Below are positions 9,083 to 19,226 of a stretch of 38,421 nt of DNA, in pieces. The DNA is taken from positions 1-38,421 of the forward strand of contig JADILY010000148.1 in the NCBI GenBank assembly GCA_017695055.1, given 5' to 3'. The notes below the pieces were generated by a model that was not told the origin of the DNA, made no database searches, and was given only the letters and a program-made list of their open reading frames with translations. The translations under genes were made by a program, and so were the position numbers. This stretch comes from Merdivivens faecigallinarum. Lineage in GTDB: Bacteria > Bacteroidota > Bacteroidia > Bacteroidales > UBA932. The first letter of the stretch is position 1. Each line of letters begins with the position of its first letter.

Positions 9083-9892
9083 ATGGGCAGGCATGGTAAT
9101 ATCCGGGGAAAAGCATTGACCGCCCTTCTTTTCATCGTATTGGAAGCGGCGGCATTGTTTATGGTCGGAAACAGCGACATCATCCACCGCCAATGGGCCA
9201 TGCGCGGAATAATCGCTTCGAGGGCCGCATTATTCGGAACCGCCGAGAGCATAAACGATTATTTCAGGCTCAGGAAAACCAACGATTCGCTGGCTGAAAC
9301 CAACGCCGCCCTTATGGAACGGCTCTACCAGTACATGAGCCTGCTTCCGGCACAGGAAACGGATACCAGCCACACAGCCTTCCCGGGATTCGAACTCATT
9401 CCGGCAAAAATCGTCAAAGGCTCGGTAAACCGGCAGGACAATTATTTTATCCTCGACAAGGGCGAAAACGACGGGATAACCACGGACATGGGAGTGATTA
9501 CCGACAAGGCCGTAGTCGGAATCGTGGACGCGGTTTCGGCGCATTATTCATACGTGATTTCCTTCATGAGCCCCGAGATGAACATCAGCGCAAGGCTGGG
9601 CCATTCCGGAATCACCGGCAGCCTCGTCTGGGACGGGAAGGGCTCCAGAAGCGCCCTTCTGAGCCAGATACCGCTGCACACTGAAATAATCAGGGGCGAC
9701 ACCGTGTACACGAGCGGGTTTTCAAACCTGTACCCTGCCGACATCCCGATAGGGATTGCCGAGGAAACGGAAATAGTTGACGGAGTATCGCTCAACGTGA
9801 AAATCAGACTGCTCCAGGAATTCCGCAGCCTCAGGTACGTAAACATAGTAAGGAATCCGTCCAAGGCGGAAATAGATTCACTGGCACTATGA
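9083..9892 (+). CDS. mreC: Rod shape-determining protein MreC
   Basis: MreC is a membrane-anchored periplasmic protein that activates PBP2-RodA in the elongasome. The 269-residue protein has a short basic N-terminus and one membrane segment at about 10-28. A coiled coil follows (about 55-90, RLRKTNDSLAETNAALMERL). The C-terminal double beta-barrel (about 105-260) contains the characteristic GENDGITTDMGVIT and AVVGIV segments. It begins 6 bases after mreB and overlaps mreD by 4 bases (ATGA), so the genes are one transcription unit. Confidence 0.93.
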   Translation: MGRHGNIRGKALTALLFIVLEAAALFMVGNSDIIHRQWAMRGIIASRAALFGTAESINDYFRLRKTNDSLAETNAALMERLYQYMSLLPAQETDTSHTAFPGFELIPAKIVKGSVNRQDNYFILDKGENDGITTDMGVITDKAVVGIVDAVSAHYSYVISFMSPEMNISARLGHSGITGSLVWDGKGSRSALLSQIPLHTEIIRGDTVYTSGFSNLYPADIPIGIAEETEIVDGVSLNVKIRLLQEFRSLRYVNIVRNPSKAEIDSLAL

Positions 9893-10407
9893 AGACGGTA
9901 CAGCATAACTCCATTTATATCATACTGATTGTCATCATACAGACAATCATAGCCAATTTCATATACGCCGGTGCGTACATCACCATAAGCCTGCTCCCGT
10001 TCATATTGCTGATGCTGCCCATGCAGTGGTCTACGGCCAGGGTACTCGTAATCTCCGTCCTGGTTTCGCTGCCCGTGGATGTTTTCGCCGAAGGGGTAAT
10101 AGGACTGAACATGGCCTCCCTGCTGCCTGCCGCACTCGTCAGGGAGTGGATGATCCGGATTTTTACGGCAGGAGGGCAAAGGGAAAGGGAAGGGACCGTA
10201 TCGTCCGATTGGCTGGGCCGCGGAAGGATGATTATTTTCATATCGGTCATACTCATCGTATTCCTTGCCCTGTATGTAATCATAGAATGCTCGGGCACGA
10301 GGAGCGCCGTCTTCATCCTGTCCAAGACAGCCGTATCGTACGCCGTAAATATGGCCATCTACATGTTGCTTTGGCAGGCCGTCCTAAAACCGTCAAAGAC
10401 AAAATGA
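9889..10407 (+). CDS. mreD: Rod shape-determining protein MreD
   Basis: MreD is a small multi-spanning inner-membrane protein that works with MreC in the elongasome. The 172 residues are mostly hydrophobic, with about five membrane segments, and include the VDVFAEGVIGLNMAS region typical of the family. Sequence identity in MreD is low between phyla, so the call leans on gene order: it overlaps mreC by 4 bases upstream and the PBP2 gene by 4 bases downstream (both ATGA). Confidence 0.88.
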   Translation: MKTVQHNSIYIILIVIIQTIIANFIYAGAYITISLLPFILLMLPMQWSTARVLVISVLVSLPVDVFAEGVIGLNMASLLPAALVREWMIRIFTAGGQREREGTVSSDWLGRGRMIIFISVILIVFLALYVIIECSGTRSAVFILSKTAVSYAVNMAIYMLLWQAVLKPSKTK

Positions 10408-12239
10408 AGGACTACCGCACAGGCATGAGCCGCCATGCCAGGCTTACGATAGGCGTAATCGTGGCCGCAGCCATACTTCTCGGCAAACTTTTCGGGATAC
10501 AGATAGTAAACGACAAATATAAAATCAATGCCGACAACAACGCCCTCGTATATTCGGTAGTCTACCCTACGAGAGGCCTCATCTACGACCGCAACGATAA
10601 AGTACTGGTCAGCAACGACATGGCATACGACCTGATGGTAACGCCGAGCGAGACCGGGGCTTTCGACACTCTGGCCCTGGCCGGAATCCTGGACGTGGAA
10701 CCGGGATTCATCAGGGAAAGGATGAAGGAATACAGGGAAAACCGCAGAAGCATAGGATTCCGTTCCGTTGTCTTCATGAAAAAACTGACACCGGAAAAAT
10801 ACGCCCTGTTTGCAGAACAGGAATACAGGTTCCCGGGATTCCACGGGCAGGCACGCACAATCAGGAAATACCCTTTCGAAGCCGGGGGAAGCCTTTTCGG
10901 CTATGTTTCCGAAGTGGACGCTGACTATATAAAAAGACATGAAGGCGAATACAAATCGGGGGATTATGCGGGGAAGACAGGGATAGAAGGCAGGTATGAA
11001 AACATCCTCCGGGGGCAGAAGGGATACAAAGTATACCTGCGAAACGCACACAACAAAATCGAATCTTCCTACAAGGACGGGGAATACGACAGGCCCGCAA
11101 TTCCGGGAAACGACATCAAAACCACCATCGACGGTTATCTGCAACAATACAGCGAAAAACTGATGGACGGCAAAAGGGGCAGTATCGTGGCCATAGAGCC
11201 TTCTTCGGGCGAGATACTCGCCCTCGTTTCGAGCCCCTGCATAAAAGTAGGACAGCTGGCGGACATCGGAAGCCATTACAATGAAATGATAACCGACCCG
11301 TCCAAGCCCATGTTCAACCGTGCAGTCCAGTCTTTTTACCCTCCGGGCTCCATATTCAAGCTGATCAACGGCCTCATCGGCCTGCAGGAAGGGGTTTTTA
11401 CCCCTGCCACGAAATACCCCTGCACCGAAGGATACCATTTCGGGAACAATACTGTAGGCTGCCACAGCCATGAATCGCCCATAAATTTTACCGAAGCCAT
11501 AAAAATGTCCTGCAACTCATATTTCTGCTATGTTTTCAGGGCCATACTGGAGAACCCGTCCTACCCGTCGGTACAAGCGGCCTTCGGACAATGGGAAAAA
11601 TACACAAGGAGCTTCGGCCTCGGCGCCGCCCTGGGAAGCGACATCCCTTCGGAAACCTCCGGCAATGTTCCTACGGTACAATATTACGACAGGCTTTACG
11701 GCAAAAACAGGTGGAGGGCCACAACCGTACTGTCGCTGGCCATCGGCCAGGGGGAACTCGGCCTTACTCCGCTGCACATGGCCAATCTGTGCGCCACTGT
11801 AGCCAACAGGGGCTACTACCTGACCCCGCACCTCATCAAGGACTCCCCGGGCTATAATATCGACGACAAATACAGGCAACGGAATTATACCCTCATAGAC
11901 ACGTCCCTGTTCCCTCTCGTCATCGAAGGCATGTATCAGGCCGTCAACGGAGGCAAGGGAGCAACCGCACAGACCGCCGCCGTCAAGGGGCTCGACATCT
12001 GCGGAAAAACCGGAACCGCCGAGAACCCGCACGGGGAAGACCATTCGGTTTTCATCTGTTTCGCCCCTAAGGACGACCCTAAGATAGCCGTTGCCGTTTA
12101 CGTGGAGAACGGAGGATGGGGAGGGGCATGGGCCGCCCCGATAGCCTCGCTCGTGGTTGAAAAATACCTGAACGGGGCCATTTCCCCGGAAAGGGAAAGT
12201 GTCGAGAAAATGGTAACAGGAAAAGAAATAGCCTATTGA
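10404..12239 (+). CDS. mrdA: Penicillin-binding protein 2 (elongasome transpeptidase)
   Basis: This is a class B PBP that cross-links peptidoglycan during cell elongation with RodA. From the ATG at 10404 it has 611 residues. A membrane anchor is at about 12-32. The pedestal/dimerisation domain begins with VYPTRGLIYDRNDKVL. The transpeptidase motifs are SIFK (Ser316, Lys319), SCN at 369-371 and KTGT from Lys535. All catalytic residues are present. The ATG overlaps the mreD stop (ATGA). The frame is open further upstream, but that part is an out-of-frame reading of mreD. RodA follows 7 bases downstream, the usual partner order. Confidence 0.95.
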   Translation: MKDYRTGMSRHARLTIGVIVAAAILLGKLFGIQIVNDKYKINADNNALVYSVVYPTRGLIYDRNDKVLVSNDMAYDLMVTPSETGAFDTLALAGILDVEPGFIRERMKEYRENRRSIGFRSVVFMKKLTPEKYALFAEQEYRFPGFHGQARTIRKYPFEAGGSLFGYVSEVDADYIKRHEGEYKSGDYAGKTGIEGRYENILRGQKGYKVYLRNAHNKIESSYKDGEYDRPAIPGNDIKTTIDGYLQQYSEKLMDGKRGSIVAIEPSSGEILALVSSPCIKVGQLADIGSHYNEMITDPSKPMFNRAVQSFYPPGSIFKLINGLIGLQEGVFTPATKYPCTEGYHFGNNTVGCHSHESPINFTEAIKMSCNSYFCYVFRAILENPSYPSVQAAFGQWEKYTRSFGLGAALGSDIPSETSGNVPTVQYYDRLYGKNRWRATTVLSLAIGQGELGLTPLHMANLCATVANRGYYLTPHLIKDSPGYNIDDKYRQRNYTLIDTSLFPLVIEGMYQAVNGGKGATAQTAAVKGLDICGKTGTAENPHGEDHSVFICFAPKDDPKIAVAVYVENGGWGGAWAAPIASLVVEKYLNGAISPERESVEKMVTGKEIAY

Positions 12240-12246
12240 AGAACGG

Positions 12247-13674
12247 ATGAGCAACTTGAAAACCATATATAAGAAAACCGACCCGTGGCTGCTGTTCTGT
12301 TATATCGCCCTTGTAATCATAGGGTGGGTCAACATCTACGCGTCCATACATGCGGACACGGCGGCTTCGATATTCGACATCGGGAACAGGGCGGGGAAAC
12401 AGTTTCTGTGGATAATGGTATCCATCGCCGCAGGCGCCGTCGTTCTGGCCATCAATTCGAGGATTTATGAAGTAGTGGCATTCTGGGCCTACCTCGGTAC
12501 GGCCCTGCTGCTTTTCGTCACAATATTTTTGGGGAAAGACATCAACGGCTCCCACTCGTGGCTGAGCATAGGTCCGGTTTCATTCCAGCCTGCCGAGTTG
12601 TCCAAAATAACTACATCCATGATGCTGGCCTCGATGATGAGCCAGTTCGGTTTCAGGATAAACACTCCGCGCAACCTGGCAAGGACCGTTGCGATAATAC
12701 TTATCCCGATGCTGCTGATAATAGCCGAAAAGGAAACCGGTTCCGCCTTAGTATACTTAGGTTTCGTCTTCATGCTGTACAGGGAAGGCCTCTCCGGCTG
12801 GATAATAGTGCTCGCAGGGCTGTTCATAACGCTGTTCATCATCACACTGACGATATCCCCTTTCGTGAGCCTGCTCTCCCTCGCCTGCATAATCGGCCTC
12901 GCCTACGGGGCATTTGCCGGGAAAACCCTGAAAACCGCACTGGCAGTCCTGCCCTGCACGGCACTGCTCGCGTTCCTCCCCGCCCTTACACGCTCCGGAA
13001 TGTTCCAGGAAATGCAGCTTCCGGCCCCCGAATACATCCTTTTAGGCTTGTCATCGATAGGAATCGGATTCGCCGCATACAGGATTTTCAGGAAAAGGGA
13101 CGACTTGGCTGCGATAATGGCCGGAACATTCATAGCCGGCGCGATACTGATATTTTCAGTCGATTTCATTTTCAACGAAGTACTTCAGGAACATCAGCGG
13201 AAAAGAATAGAAGTCCTGCTCGGGATGGAAGAGGACCCTACCGGGATAGGATACAACGTCACCCAGTCAATGATAGCCATAGGTTCGGGCGGTTTCAGCG
13301 GAAAAGGCTTCCTGAAAGGCACGCAGACCGCATACGGCTTCGTTCCGGAGCAGAGTACGGACTTCATTTTCTGTACGGTCGGGGAAGAATGGGGCTTCCT
13401 CGGAAGCACCGCGGTCATCGCGCTTTACGTGCTGCTGATTTGCAGAATCATTTCCCGGGCGGAAAAAAGCACGGATTCCTTCACGCGCATATACGGCTAC
13501 TGCATAGCCTGCTGTTTTTTCATGCACTTTTTCATAAACATAGGCATGACCATAGGCATAATGCCGGTTATCGGCATTCCGCTCCCGTTCCTGAGTTACG
13601 GCGGCTCCTCCCTGCTCTGTTTTACGCTGATGCTTTCCGTCTTCATCTCTCTTGATGCAAGATACAAACGCTGA
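12247..13674 (+). CDS. rodA: Rod shape-determining protein RodA (SEDS glycosyltransferase)
   Basis: RodA is the SEDS-family lipid II polymerase of the elongasome. The 475-residue protein is strongly hydrophobic, with about ten or more membrane segments. It contains the SEDS signatures SWLSIGPVSFQPAELSKI near residues 101-118 and, at the end, the conserved GIPLPFLSYGGSSLL segment. GSGGFSGKGFLKGTQT plus FIFCTVGEEWGFLG is the long periplasmic loop with conserved glycines and acidic residues. It is longer than E. coli RodA (370), with extra membrane helices in the middle. From memory this is common in Bacteroidota. It is the last gene of the operon. The gcvP promoter starts about 20 bases after its stop. 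Confidence 0.94.
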   Translation: MSNLKTIYKKTDPWLLFCYIALVIIGWVNIYASIHADTAASIFDIGNRAGKQFLWIMVSIAAGAVVLAINSRIYEVVAFWAYLGTALLLFVTIFLGKDINGSHSWLSIGPVSFQPAELSKITTSMMLASMMSQFGFRINTPRNLARTVAIILIPMLLIIAEKETGSALVYLGFVFMLYREGLSGWIIVLAGLFITLFIITLTISPFVSLLSLACIIGLAYGAFAGKTLKTALAVLPCTALLAFLPALTRSGMFQEMQLPAPEYILLGLSSIGIGFAAYRIFRKRDDLAAIMAGTFIAGAILIFSVDFIFNEVLQEHQRKRIEVLLGMEEDPTGIGYNVTQSMIAIGSGGFSGKGFLKGTQTAYGFVPEQSTDFIFCTVGEEWGFLGSTAVIALYVLLICRIISRAEKSTDSFTRIYGYCIACCFFMHFFINIGMTIGIMPVIGIPLPFLSYGGSSLLCFTLMLSVFISLDARYKR

Positions 13675-13693
13675 CATAATAACTGAAAAATTA

Positions 13694-13723
13694 TTTGTTT
13701 TTTCAAAAAAATTCATACTTTTG
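13694..13723 (+). promoter_or_regulatory. Putative gcvP promoter
   Basis: TTTG at 13694-13697 and an exact -7 box TACTTTTG at 13716-13723 are separated by 18 bases. The gcvP ATG lies 47 bases after the box, giving a leader of about 40 nt. I see no glycine-riboswitch-like fold in so short a leader. Confidence 0.6.
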
Positions 13724-13770
13724 TGGTTTGAATTTTTTACATTAATTCAGAAAATTAATATCTTTTTAAA

Positions 13771-16659
13771 ATGAGATTTGTTGACAGACACAACGGTCCG
13801 GACGAAAGGCAGGTCGGCGAAATGCTGGCCGTTCTTGGACTTAAAGATTTGAGCGAGCTTGTCGCACAGACCGTACCTTCCGACATATTGTTGAAAGAGC
13901 CCCTTGCATTGGACAAGGCTTTGAGTGAGCATGAATATCTCGGAAAACTCAAGAACACAGCCCGGAAGAACATTCCTTTCAGGTCGATGATAGGTTGCGG
14001 TTTCTACGGGACCGCGACACCTTCGGTTATTACAAGAAACATTCTCGAAAACCCGAGCTGGTATACTTCATATACTCCGTATCAGGCGGAAATCTCCCAG
14101 GGACGTCTCGAAGCCCTTCTGAATTTCCAGACAATGATAGCGAGCCTGACCGGCTTCAACCTTGCGAACTGCTCCATGCTCGACGATTCGACGGCAGCGG
14201 CAGAAGCGATGAGGATGATGTACGAACTCAGGCCGAGGGCGGCGGTAAAAGAGGGCAGGAACATTGTTTTCGTGGATGAAAACATCTTCCCTCAGAACCT
14301 GTCCGTAATAATGACCCGTGCAAAAGGCCTCGGCATAGAGGTGGTCACCGGCTCATATAAGGATTATACATTCGATCCGAAATGCTACGGGGCGATTGTA
14401 CAGTTCCCGGCAGCGGACGGCTCGGTAAGGGACTACGACGATTTCGCCCGCAGGGCCCACGAGGCGGGAGCAATGGTAACGGCAATCTGCGACCTGCTTT
14501 CACTCGCAATCTTCAAGGAACCGGCGGCATGGGGAGCCGACATAGCGGTAGGCTCGGCACAGCGTTTCGGACTTCCGATGGGTTTCGGAGGCCCGGTTGC
14601 CGGATGGATGGCCACCAAGGACGAATACAAGAGATTCATTCCGGGACGAATCATAGGCATCTCGGTGGACAGGCTCGGCAAACCGGCATACAGGCTTGCC
14701 CTCCAGACACGCGAGCAGCATATAAAGAGAGAAAAGGCGACTTCGAACATCTGCACGGCCACCGCATTGATGGCGGTAATGTCAGGCATGTATGCGGCAT
14801 ACCACGGAGCCGACGGCATCAGGAAAATAGCATTCGGCTGCTACAAGTCGGCGCATAAGGTGGCCGAAAAACTCAGCGCGGCCGGATACACCGTAAGGGG
14901 CGTGGACGGAGCCTGCGGAACGGAGGAGTTCTTCGACACCATAGAAATAATGGATCTCAAAGGCAAGGCTCTTGATACTGCCGATATCCGCAAGAAGGCC
15001 GAAGAAGCGAAAATCAACTTCTACTACACTCCGGCAGGGACCATCAGGATATCATTCGACGAACTCACCGACTGCAAGGAGAAACGCGCCATACTCGACA
15101 TCTTCGGAGCGGCCTGCGAATGCGGGACCGATGCGGGACACGGCAAAGGCGAATGCTGCGAAACCAAAACAAGGATGCTTGCAAGGGAAAACGAAGCCCT
15201 TACCCAGGAAATATTCAACAAGTACCATTCCGAGACCGAGATGATGCGCTACATCAAGAAACTCGAGCGCAAGGACATCTCGCTGACTCATTCGATGATT
15301 CCTCTCGGCTCATGCACGATGAAGCTCAATGCGGCAGCGGAAATGGCAGCCGTGACATGGAGCGAATTTGCCGACGTGCATCCTTTCGCACCGGCATGGC
15401 AGACGGAAGGGTCGATGCAGATAGTACGCGAAGTAGAACACGACCTTTCGGTCATAACCGGAATGGCAGGATGCTCGCTCCAGGCTACTTCGGGGGCCGG
15501 CGGTGAATATGCAGGCCTCACCACCATCAGAGCATACCTGAGAGGCACGGGTCAGGAAAACAGGGACGTAATGATTATCCCTACTTCAGCCCACGGCACG
15601 AACCCGGCTTCCGCCGCAATGGCAGGTTTCAGGATAGTGCTTGTAGGATGCGATGAAAACGGAAACATCAACGTGGAAGAACTCTGCGAAAAAGCGCGCG
15701 AGAACAAGGACAGCCTTGCAGGCATAATGATTACATATCCGTCCACCCACGGAGTATTCGAGGTGCATATAAGGAAAATAGTGGACACCATCCATGAAAA
15801 CGGCGGTCTCGTATATATGGACGGTGCCAACATGAATGCCCAGGTCGGCATAACGAATCCGGGATTCATCGGAGCGGATGTCTGCCACCTCAATCTGCAC
15901 AAGACCTTCGCCATGCCTCACGGCGGCGGCGGCCCTGGAGTAGGCCCTATCTGCGTAACGGAGAAACTGCTTCCTTACCTTCCGGGGTATCCTTTGAAGG
16001 AAATCGGAACGGATTGCGGCCTGTCCGAAAGCCTCAGGGGCACTTCCCAGACGGCTGTCGGCGCAAGCCCTTACGGAAGCCCGCTGCTTCTTCCTATCAC
16101 ACACGCCTACATCAAGATGCTCGGCCCTGACGGACTGCGCCGTGCAAGCGAGATAGCCATACTCAATGCAAACTACGTTTCAGTAAGGCTCGCCCCGGAA
16201 TTCAGGACCTACTATACGGGAGAGACAGGCAGGGTCGCACACGAGTGCATCATTGATTTGCAGAATTTCAAGGCCGATTACGGAGTGGATGCAACGGACG
16301 TGGCCAAGAGGCTTATGGATTACGGTTTCCATGCCCCTACCCTTTCATTCCCTGTGCATGAGACACTTATGGTAGAGCCGACCGAAAGCGAATCGAAAGA
16401 CGAGCTCGACAGGTTCATCGAAGCGATGAAATCAATAAAGGCCGAATGCGAAGCCATCACGGACCAGGAAGACAACCTCCTGAAAATGGCCCCTCATACG
16501 GCGGAAGAGACCTGCGCCGACACCTGGAACCATCCTTACGGGAGGGAACAGGCCGCTTATCCGCTGGAATGGATAAGGGAAAACAAGTTCTGGCCTGCCT
16601 GCGCCCGCGTGGACAACGGTTACGGCGACAGAAACCTTGTTGCAGTACGCGAAAAATAA
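13771..16659 (+). CDS. gcvP: Glycine dehydrogenase (decarboxylating), P-protein
   Basis: GcvP decarboxylates glycine with pyridoxal phosphate and passes the aminomethyl group to the H-protein lipoyl arm of the glycine cleavage system. The 962-residue protein is the fused single-chain form, so both halves (alpha about 1-440, beta about 480-950) are present. The PLP lysine is Lys711 in HLNLHKTFAMPHGGGGPG. The glycine-rich loop TSGAGGEYAG and SAHGTNPASAAM are also visible. Start and length agree with the family. It has its own promoter and is separated from rodA. gcvT and gcvH are not in the window, so the system is split across the genome. Confidence 0.96.
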   Translation: MRFVDRHNGPDERQVGEMLAVLGLKDLSELVAQTVPSDILLKEPLALDKALSEHEYLGKLKNTARKNIPFRSMIGCGFYGTATPSVITRNILENPSWYTSYTPYQAEISQGRLEALLNFQTMIASLTGFNLANCSMLDDSTAAAEAMRMMYELRPRAAVKEGRNIVFVDENIFPQNLSVIMTRAKGLGIEVVTGSYKDYTFDPKCYGAIVQFPAADGSVRDYDDFARRAHEAGAMVTAICDLLSLAIFKEPAAWGADIAVGSAQRFGLPMGFGGPVAGWMATKDEYKRFIPGRIIGISVDRLGKPAYRLALQTREQHIKREKATSNICTATALMAVMSGMYAAYHGADGIRKIAFGCYKSAHKVAEKLSAAGYTVRGVDGACGTEEFFDTIEIMDLKGKALDTADIRKKAEEAKINFYYTPAGTIRISFDELTDCKEKRAILDIFGAACECGTDAGHGKGECCETKTRMLARENEALTQEIFNKYHSETEMMRYIKKLERKDISLTHSMIPLGSCTMKLNAAAEMAAVTWSEFADVHPFAPAWQTEGSMQIVREVEHDLSVITGMAGCSLQATSGAGGEYAGLTTIRAYLRGTGQENRDVMIIPTSAHGTNPASAAMAGFRIVLVGCDENGNINVEELCEKARENKDSLAGIMITYPSTHGVFEVHIRKIVDTIHENGGLVYMDGANMNAQVGITNPGFIGADVCHLNLHKTFAMPHGGGGPGVGPICVTEKLLPYLPGYPLKEIGTDCGLSESLRGTSQTAVGASPYGSPLLLPITHAYIKMLGPDGLRRASEIAILNANYVSVRLAPEFRTYYTGETGRVAHECIIDLQNFKADYGVDATDVAKRLMDYGFHAPTLSFPVHETLMVEPTESESKDELDRFIEAMKSIKAECEAITDQEDNLLKMAPHTAEETCADTWNHPYGREQAAYPLEWIRENKFWPACARVDNGYGDRNLVAVREK

Positions 16660-16671
16660 CGTATATATTTG
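16640..16671 (+). promoter_or_regulatory. Putative promoter of the dsbD-like operon
   Basis: TTG at 16640-16642, 21 bases of spacer, then an exact -7 box TATATTTG at 16664-16671. The dsbD-like ATG is 24 bases downstream. The -33 half overlaps the end of gcvP. Confidence 0.6.
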
Positions 16672-16694
16672 AATCATAACATAAAAACACATTA

Positions 16695-18713
16695 ATGAAA
16701 ATATTCAGAACGATAAAAGCCATAGCAGTATCAATATTGCTGCTGCCAGGTATGTTTTCGGCAGTTTCCGCGCAAGACAAAGTGGTTTCGTGGAAAGCGG
16801 ATGCCAAGAATATCGGCGAAGACCTTTACCGGATTGAAATAGAAGCCACTATTGAAAAAGGGTGGCATATCTACGACCTTGATCCGGAATGTCCGGCAAT
16901 GCCGACATCGTTTACATTCTCCTACGGCGAAGGGGCACAGCCGGAAGGCTCACTCAAACAACATCAGGAACCGACAAGAGTGTTTGACGAAATATACGGT
17001 GAAGAGATAGGCTACTTCGAGGGCAAGGCGATATTCACTCAGGATGTTAGACTCTCAGCACAGGGCGCATCCGTCGAAATGTTCCTTGAATACATGGCAT
17101 GCAACGACATGAACTGCCTGCCTCCTGCCGATACTACAATTACATTCACTCTGGGAGCGGAGTCAGCGGCAGTCCCGGTGGCCGTTTCGGCAGAAGACCA
17201 GCGTGAATTAAAGGCAGCCGACAGCGCATCCGTCATTTCCGAAACACCTTCGAACCTGTGGAGCAACATACTGTCCGCAATAATGTGGGGACTCGTAATG
17301 CTGTTCACGCCTTGCGTATTCCCGATGGTGCCGATGACGGTTTCGTTCTTCATCAAAGGCTCTGAAAACAAAAGGATTGGCAGATTCCGCGCATTCATGT
17401 ACGGACTGTTCATAATACTCCTGTATACCGTCCCTATCGCCGCAATAATCGTTATAACGAGGATTGTCGGAGGCGATGCGGTAACGGCGGATATCTTCAA
17501 CTGGCTGGCTACGCACTGGCTGCCTAATATCATTTTCTTCCTGGTATTCATGATTTTTGCGGCTTCGTTCTTCGGAGCTTTCGAAATCACGATGCCGAGC
17601 AAATGGGTGAACAAGAGCGACCAGAGTTCCAACAAGAAAGGCCTCGGAGGAGTATTCTTCATGGCACTGACCCTCGTGCTCATCTCGTTCTCCTGCACCG
17701 GACCTATTGTCGGAAGCGTGCTCATAGAATCCGTACAGGGCGGCAAGTTCTGGGATCCTATCATCACGATGCTGGCATTCTCGATAGCATTCGCACTTCC
17801 ATTTACATTCTTCGCCTTCTTCCCGTCCGTACTGAAGAAACTGCCGAAGAGCGGAGGCTGGCTGAATTCCGTCAAAGTCGTCCTCGGTTTCATAGAGCTT
17901 GCATTGGGACTTAAATTCCTCAGCACCGCCGATCAGGCATACCACTGGGGGATACTCGACAGGGAGATTTACCTCGCCTTGTGGATTGTCATATTCACCC
18001 TCCTCGGGTTCTACCTGCTCGGGAAATTGCGTTTCAAGAACGATTCTCCGGTCGAACACGTGAGCATAACAAGGCTCATACTGTCGATTGTCGTATTCAC
18101 TTTCGTAGTATATATGATCCCTGGAATGTGGGGCGCCCCTCTCAAGGCGCTTTCCGGATACATGCCTCCTATGGCTACCCAGGACTATGTGGTAACCGCC
18201 GGTGGAGCCGTCGCCCAGACGACAGTAACGTCGGGCAACGTAGAAGGGAGGAAATATGCAGACTTCCTGCACCTGCCTCATCACCTCGAAGGGTTCTTCG
18301 ACTATGACGAAGCCCTCGCATACGCCAGGGAGGTCAACAAACCGGTATTCGTGGATTTTACCGGACATGCATGCGTGAACTGCCGCGAGATGGAAGAAAG
18401 GGTGTTTTCAGACCCGCGCATCCTCGACATGTTCCGCAACGACTTCGTGATGGTTGCGCTGTACATGGATGACAAGACCGAAGTCGATGAAAGCGAATGG
18501 GTGACAACCGAAAGCGGAAGGGTATTCAAGACACTGGGCAAGATAAATACCCATATCGCCAATGAAAGATACAACATAAACGCACAACCATATTACCTGA
18601 TAGTAGACCATGAGGGCAACCAGCTCGTACCGAACAGAAGCTATGACCTCGATATCGAAGCATTCATACAGTTCCTCGAAAACGGCAAAAAGGCGTTTTA
18701 CGAGAAACAATAG
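16695..18713 (+). CDS. dsbD: DsbD-like thiol:disulfide interchange protein
   Basis: This inner-membrane protein carries reducing equivalents from cytoplasmic thioredoxin to the periplasm. The 672-residue protein has a signal peptide (about 1-26, ending VSAQ). An N-terminal periplasmic immunoglobulin-like domain follows (about 27-155), with a CNDMNCLPP cysteine pair. The membrane domain has about eight helices (180-480). Its redox cysteines sit in MLFTPCVFPMVP (Cys207) and SCTGPIVG (Cys334). The C-terminal thioredoxin domain carries CVNC (Cys560, Cys563). All three redox modules are therefore complete. It opens a four-gene operon in which two further proteins have thioredoxin CxxC motifs, so those are likely clients. 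The symbol is by family. Confidence 0.93.
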   Translation: MKIFRTIKAIAVSILLLPGMFSAVSAQDKVVSWKADAKNIGEDLYRIEIEATIEKGWHIYDLDPECPAMPTSFTFSYGEGAQPEGSLKQHQEPTRVFDEIYGEEIGYFEGKAIFTQDVRLSAQGASVEMFLEYMACNDMNCLPPADTTITFTLGAESAAVPVAVSAEDQRELKAADSASVISETPSNLWSNILSAIMWGLVMLFTPCVFPMVPMTVSFFIKGSENKRIGRFRAFMYGLFIILLYTVPIAAIIVITRIVGGDAVTADIFNWLATHWLPNIIFFLVFMIFAASFFGAFEITMPSKWVNKSDQSSNKKGLGGVFFMALTLVLISFSCTGPIVGSVLIESVQGGKFWDPIITMLAFSIAFALPFTFFAFFPSVLKKLPKSGGWLNSVKVVLGFIELALGLKFLSTADQAYHWGILDREIYLALWIVIFTLLGFYLLGKLRFKNDSPVEHVSITRLILSIVVFTFVVYMIPGMWGAPLKALSGYMPPMATQDYVVTAGGAVAQTTVTSGNVEGRKYADFLHLPHHLEGFFDYDEALAYAREVNKPVFVDFTGHACVNCREMEERVFSDPRILDMFRNDFVMVALYMDDKTEVDESEWVTTESGRVFKTLGKINTHIANERYNINAQPYYLIVDHEGNQLVPNRSYDLDIEAFIQFLENGKKAFYEKQ

Positions 18714-18746
18714 GACTTTGTCTAACGAAAAAAAACAATTTGTGAT

Positions 18747-19226
18747 ATGAAAAAGATTTTATTGACACTCGCAGCCGTAATGGCATTCATAACAGTCGCT
18801 TCCGCACAGGATTTCCCTAACGTAAGCGTGGAGGACAGGAGCGGCAAGGAAATAATGACGAAAGAACTTCTCGGCAAGCCGATGATAGTTTCATTCTGGG
18901 CGATAACCTGCAAGCCATGCATCATGGAACTCAACGCCATGAACGACATGTATTACGACTGGCTGGATGAAGCCGACTTCGAGATAGTTGCAGTATCCAT
19001 CGACGATGCGCGTAGCTCATCAAGGGCAAAGGCCATGTCGAGCGAATGGGAATTCACCTGCCTGTACGATGTCAACCAGGACATGAAAAGGGCAATGAAC
19101 GTATCGCTTACCCCTCAGACATTCATCGTTGATGCGGAAGGCAATATCGTTTACTCGCACTCCGGATACACGCCGGGAAGCGAAGTCGAGCTTTTTGAAA
19201 AAATCAAAGAAATAGCTAACGAATAA
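18747..19226 (+). CDS. TlpA-like periplasmic thioredoxin
   Basis: This is a 159-residue secreted thioredoxin-fold protein of the TlpA/AhpC-TSA group. The signal peptide spans about 1-20 (ends ASAQ). The redox motif CKPC is at residues 55-58 in SFWAITCKPCIMEL. The cis-proline loop is LTPQTFIVD and is followed by the usual GNIVYSHSGY strand. It lies 33 bases after the DsbD-like gene and its stop overlaps the next ATG by one base (TAATG). It is probably kept reduced by the DsbD-like protein and acts as a periplasmic reductase. The final substrate is not evident. Confidence 0.88.
   Translation: MKKILLTLAAVMAFITVASAQDFPNVSVEDRSGKEIMTKELLGKPMIVSFWAITCKPCIMELNAMNDMYYDWLDEADFEIVAVSIDDARSSSRAKAMSSEWEFTCLYDVNQDMKRAMNVSLTPQTFIVDAEGNIVYSHSGYTPGSEVELFEKIKEIANE

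Noticed and set aside
13675..13715. Possible terminator after rodA (GAAAAA/TTTTTTC)
   Set aside because: The stem is only A/T pairs and overlaps the gcvP promoter, so it was not listed.
13724..13770. Glycine riboswitch before gcvP
   Set aside because: The leader is about 40 nt, too short for a glycine aptamer, and shows no matching stems.
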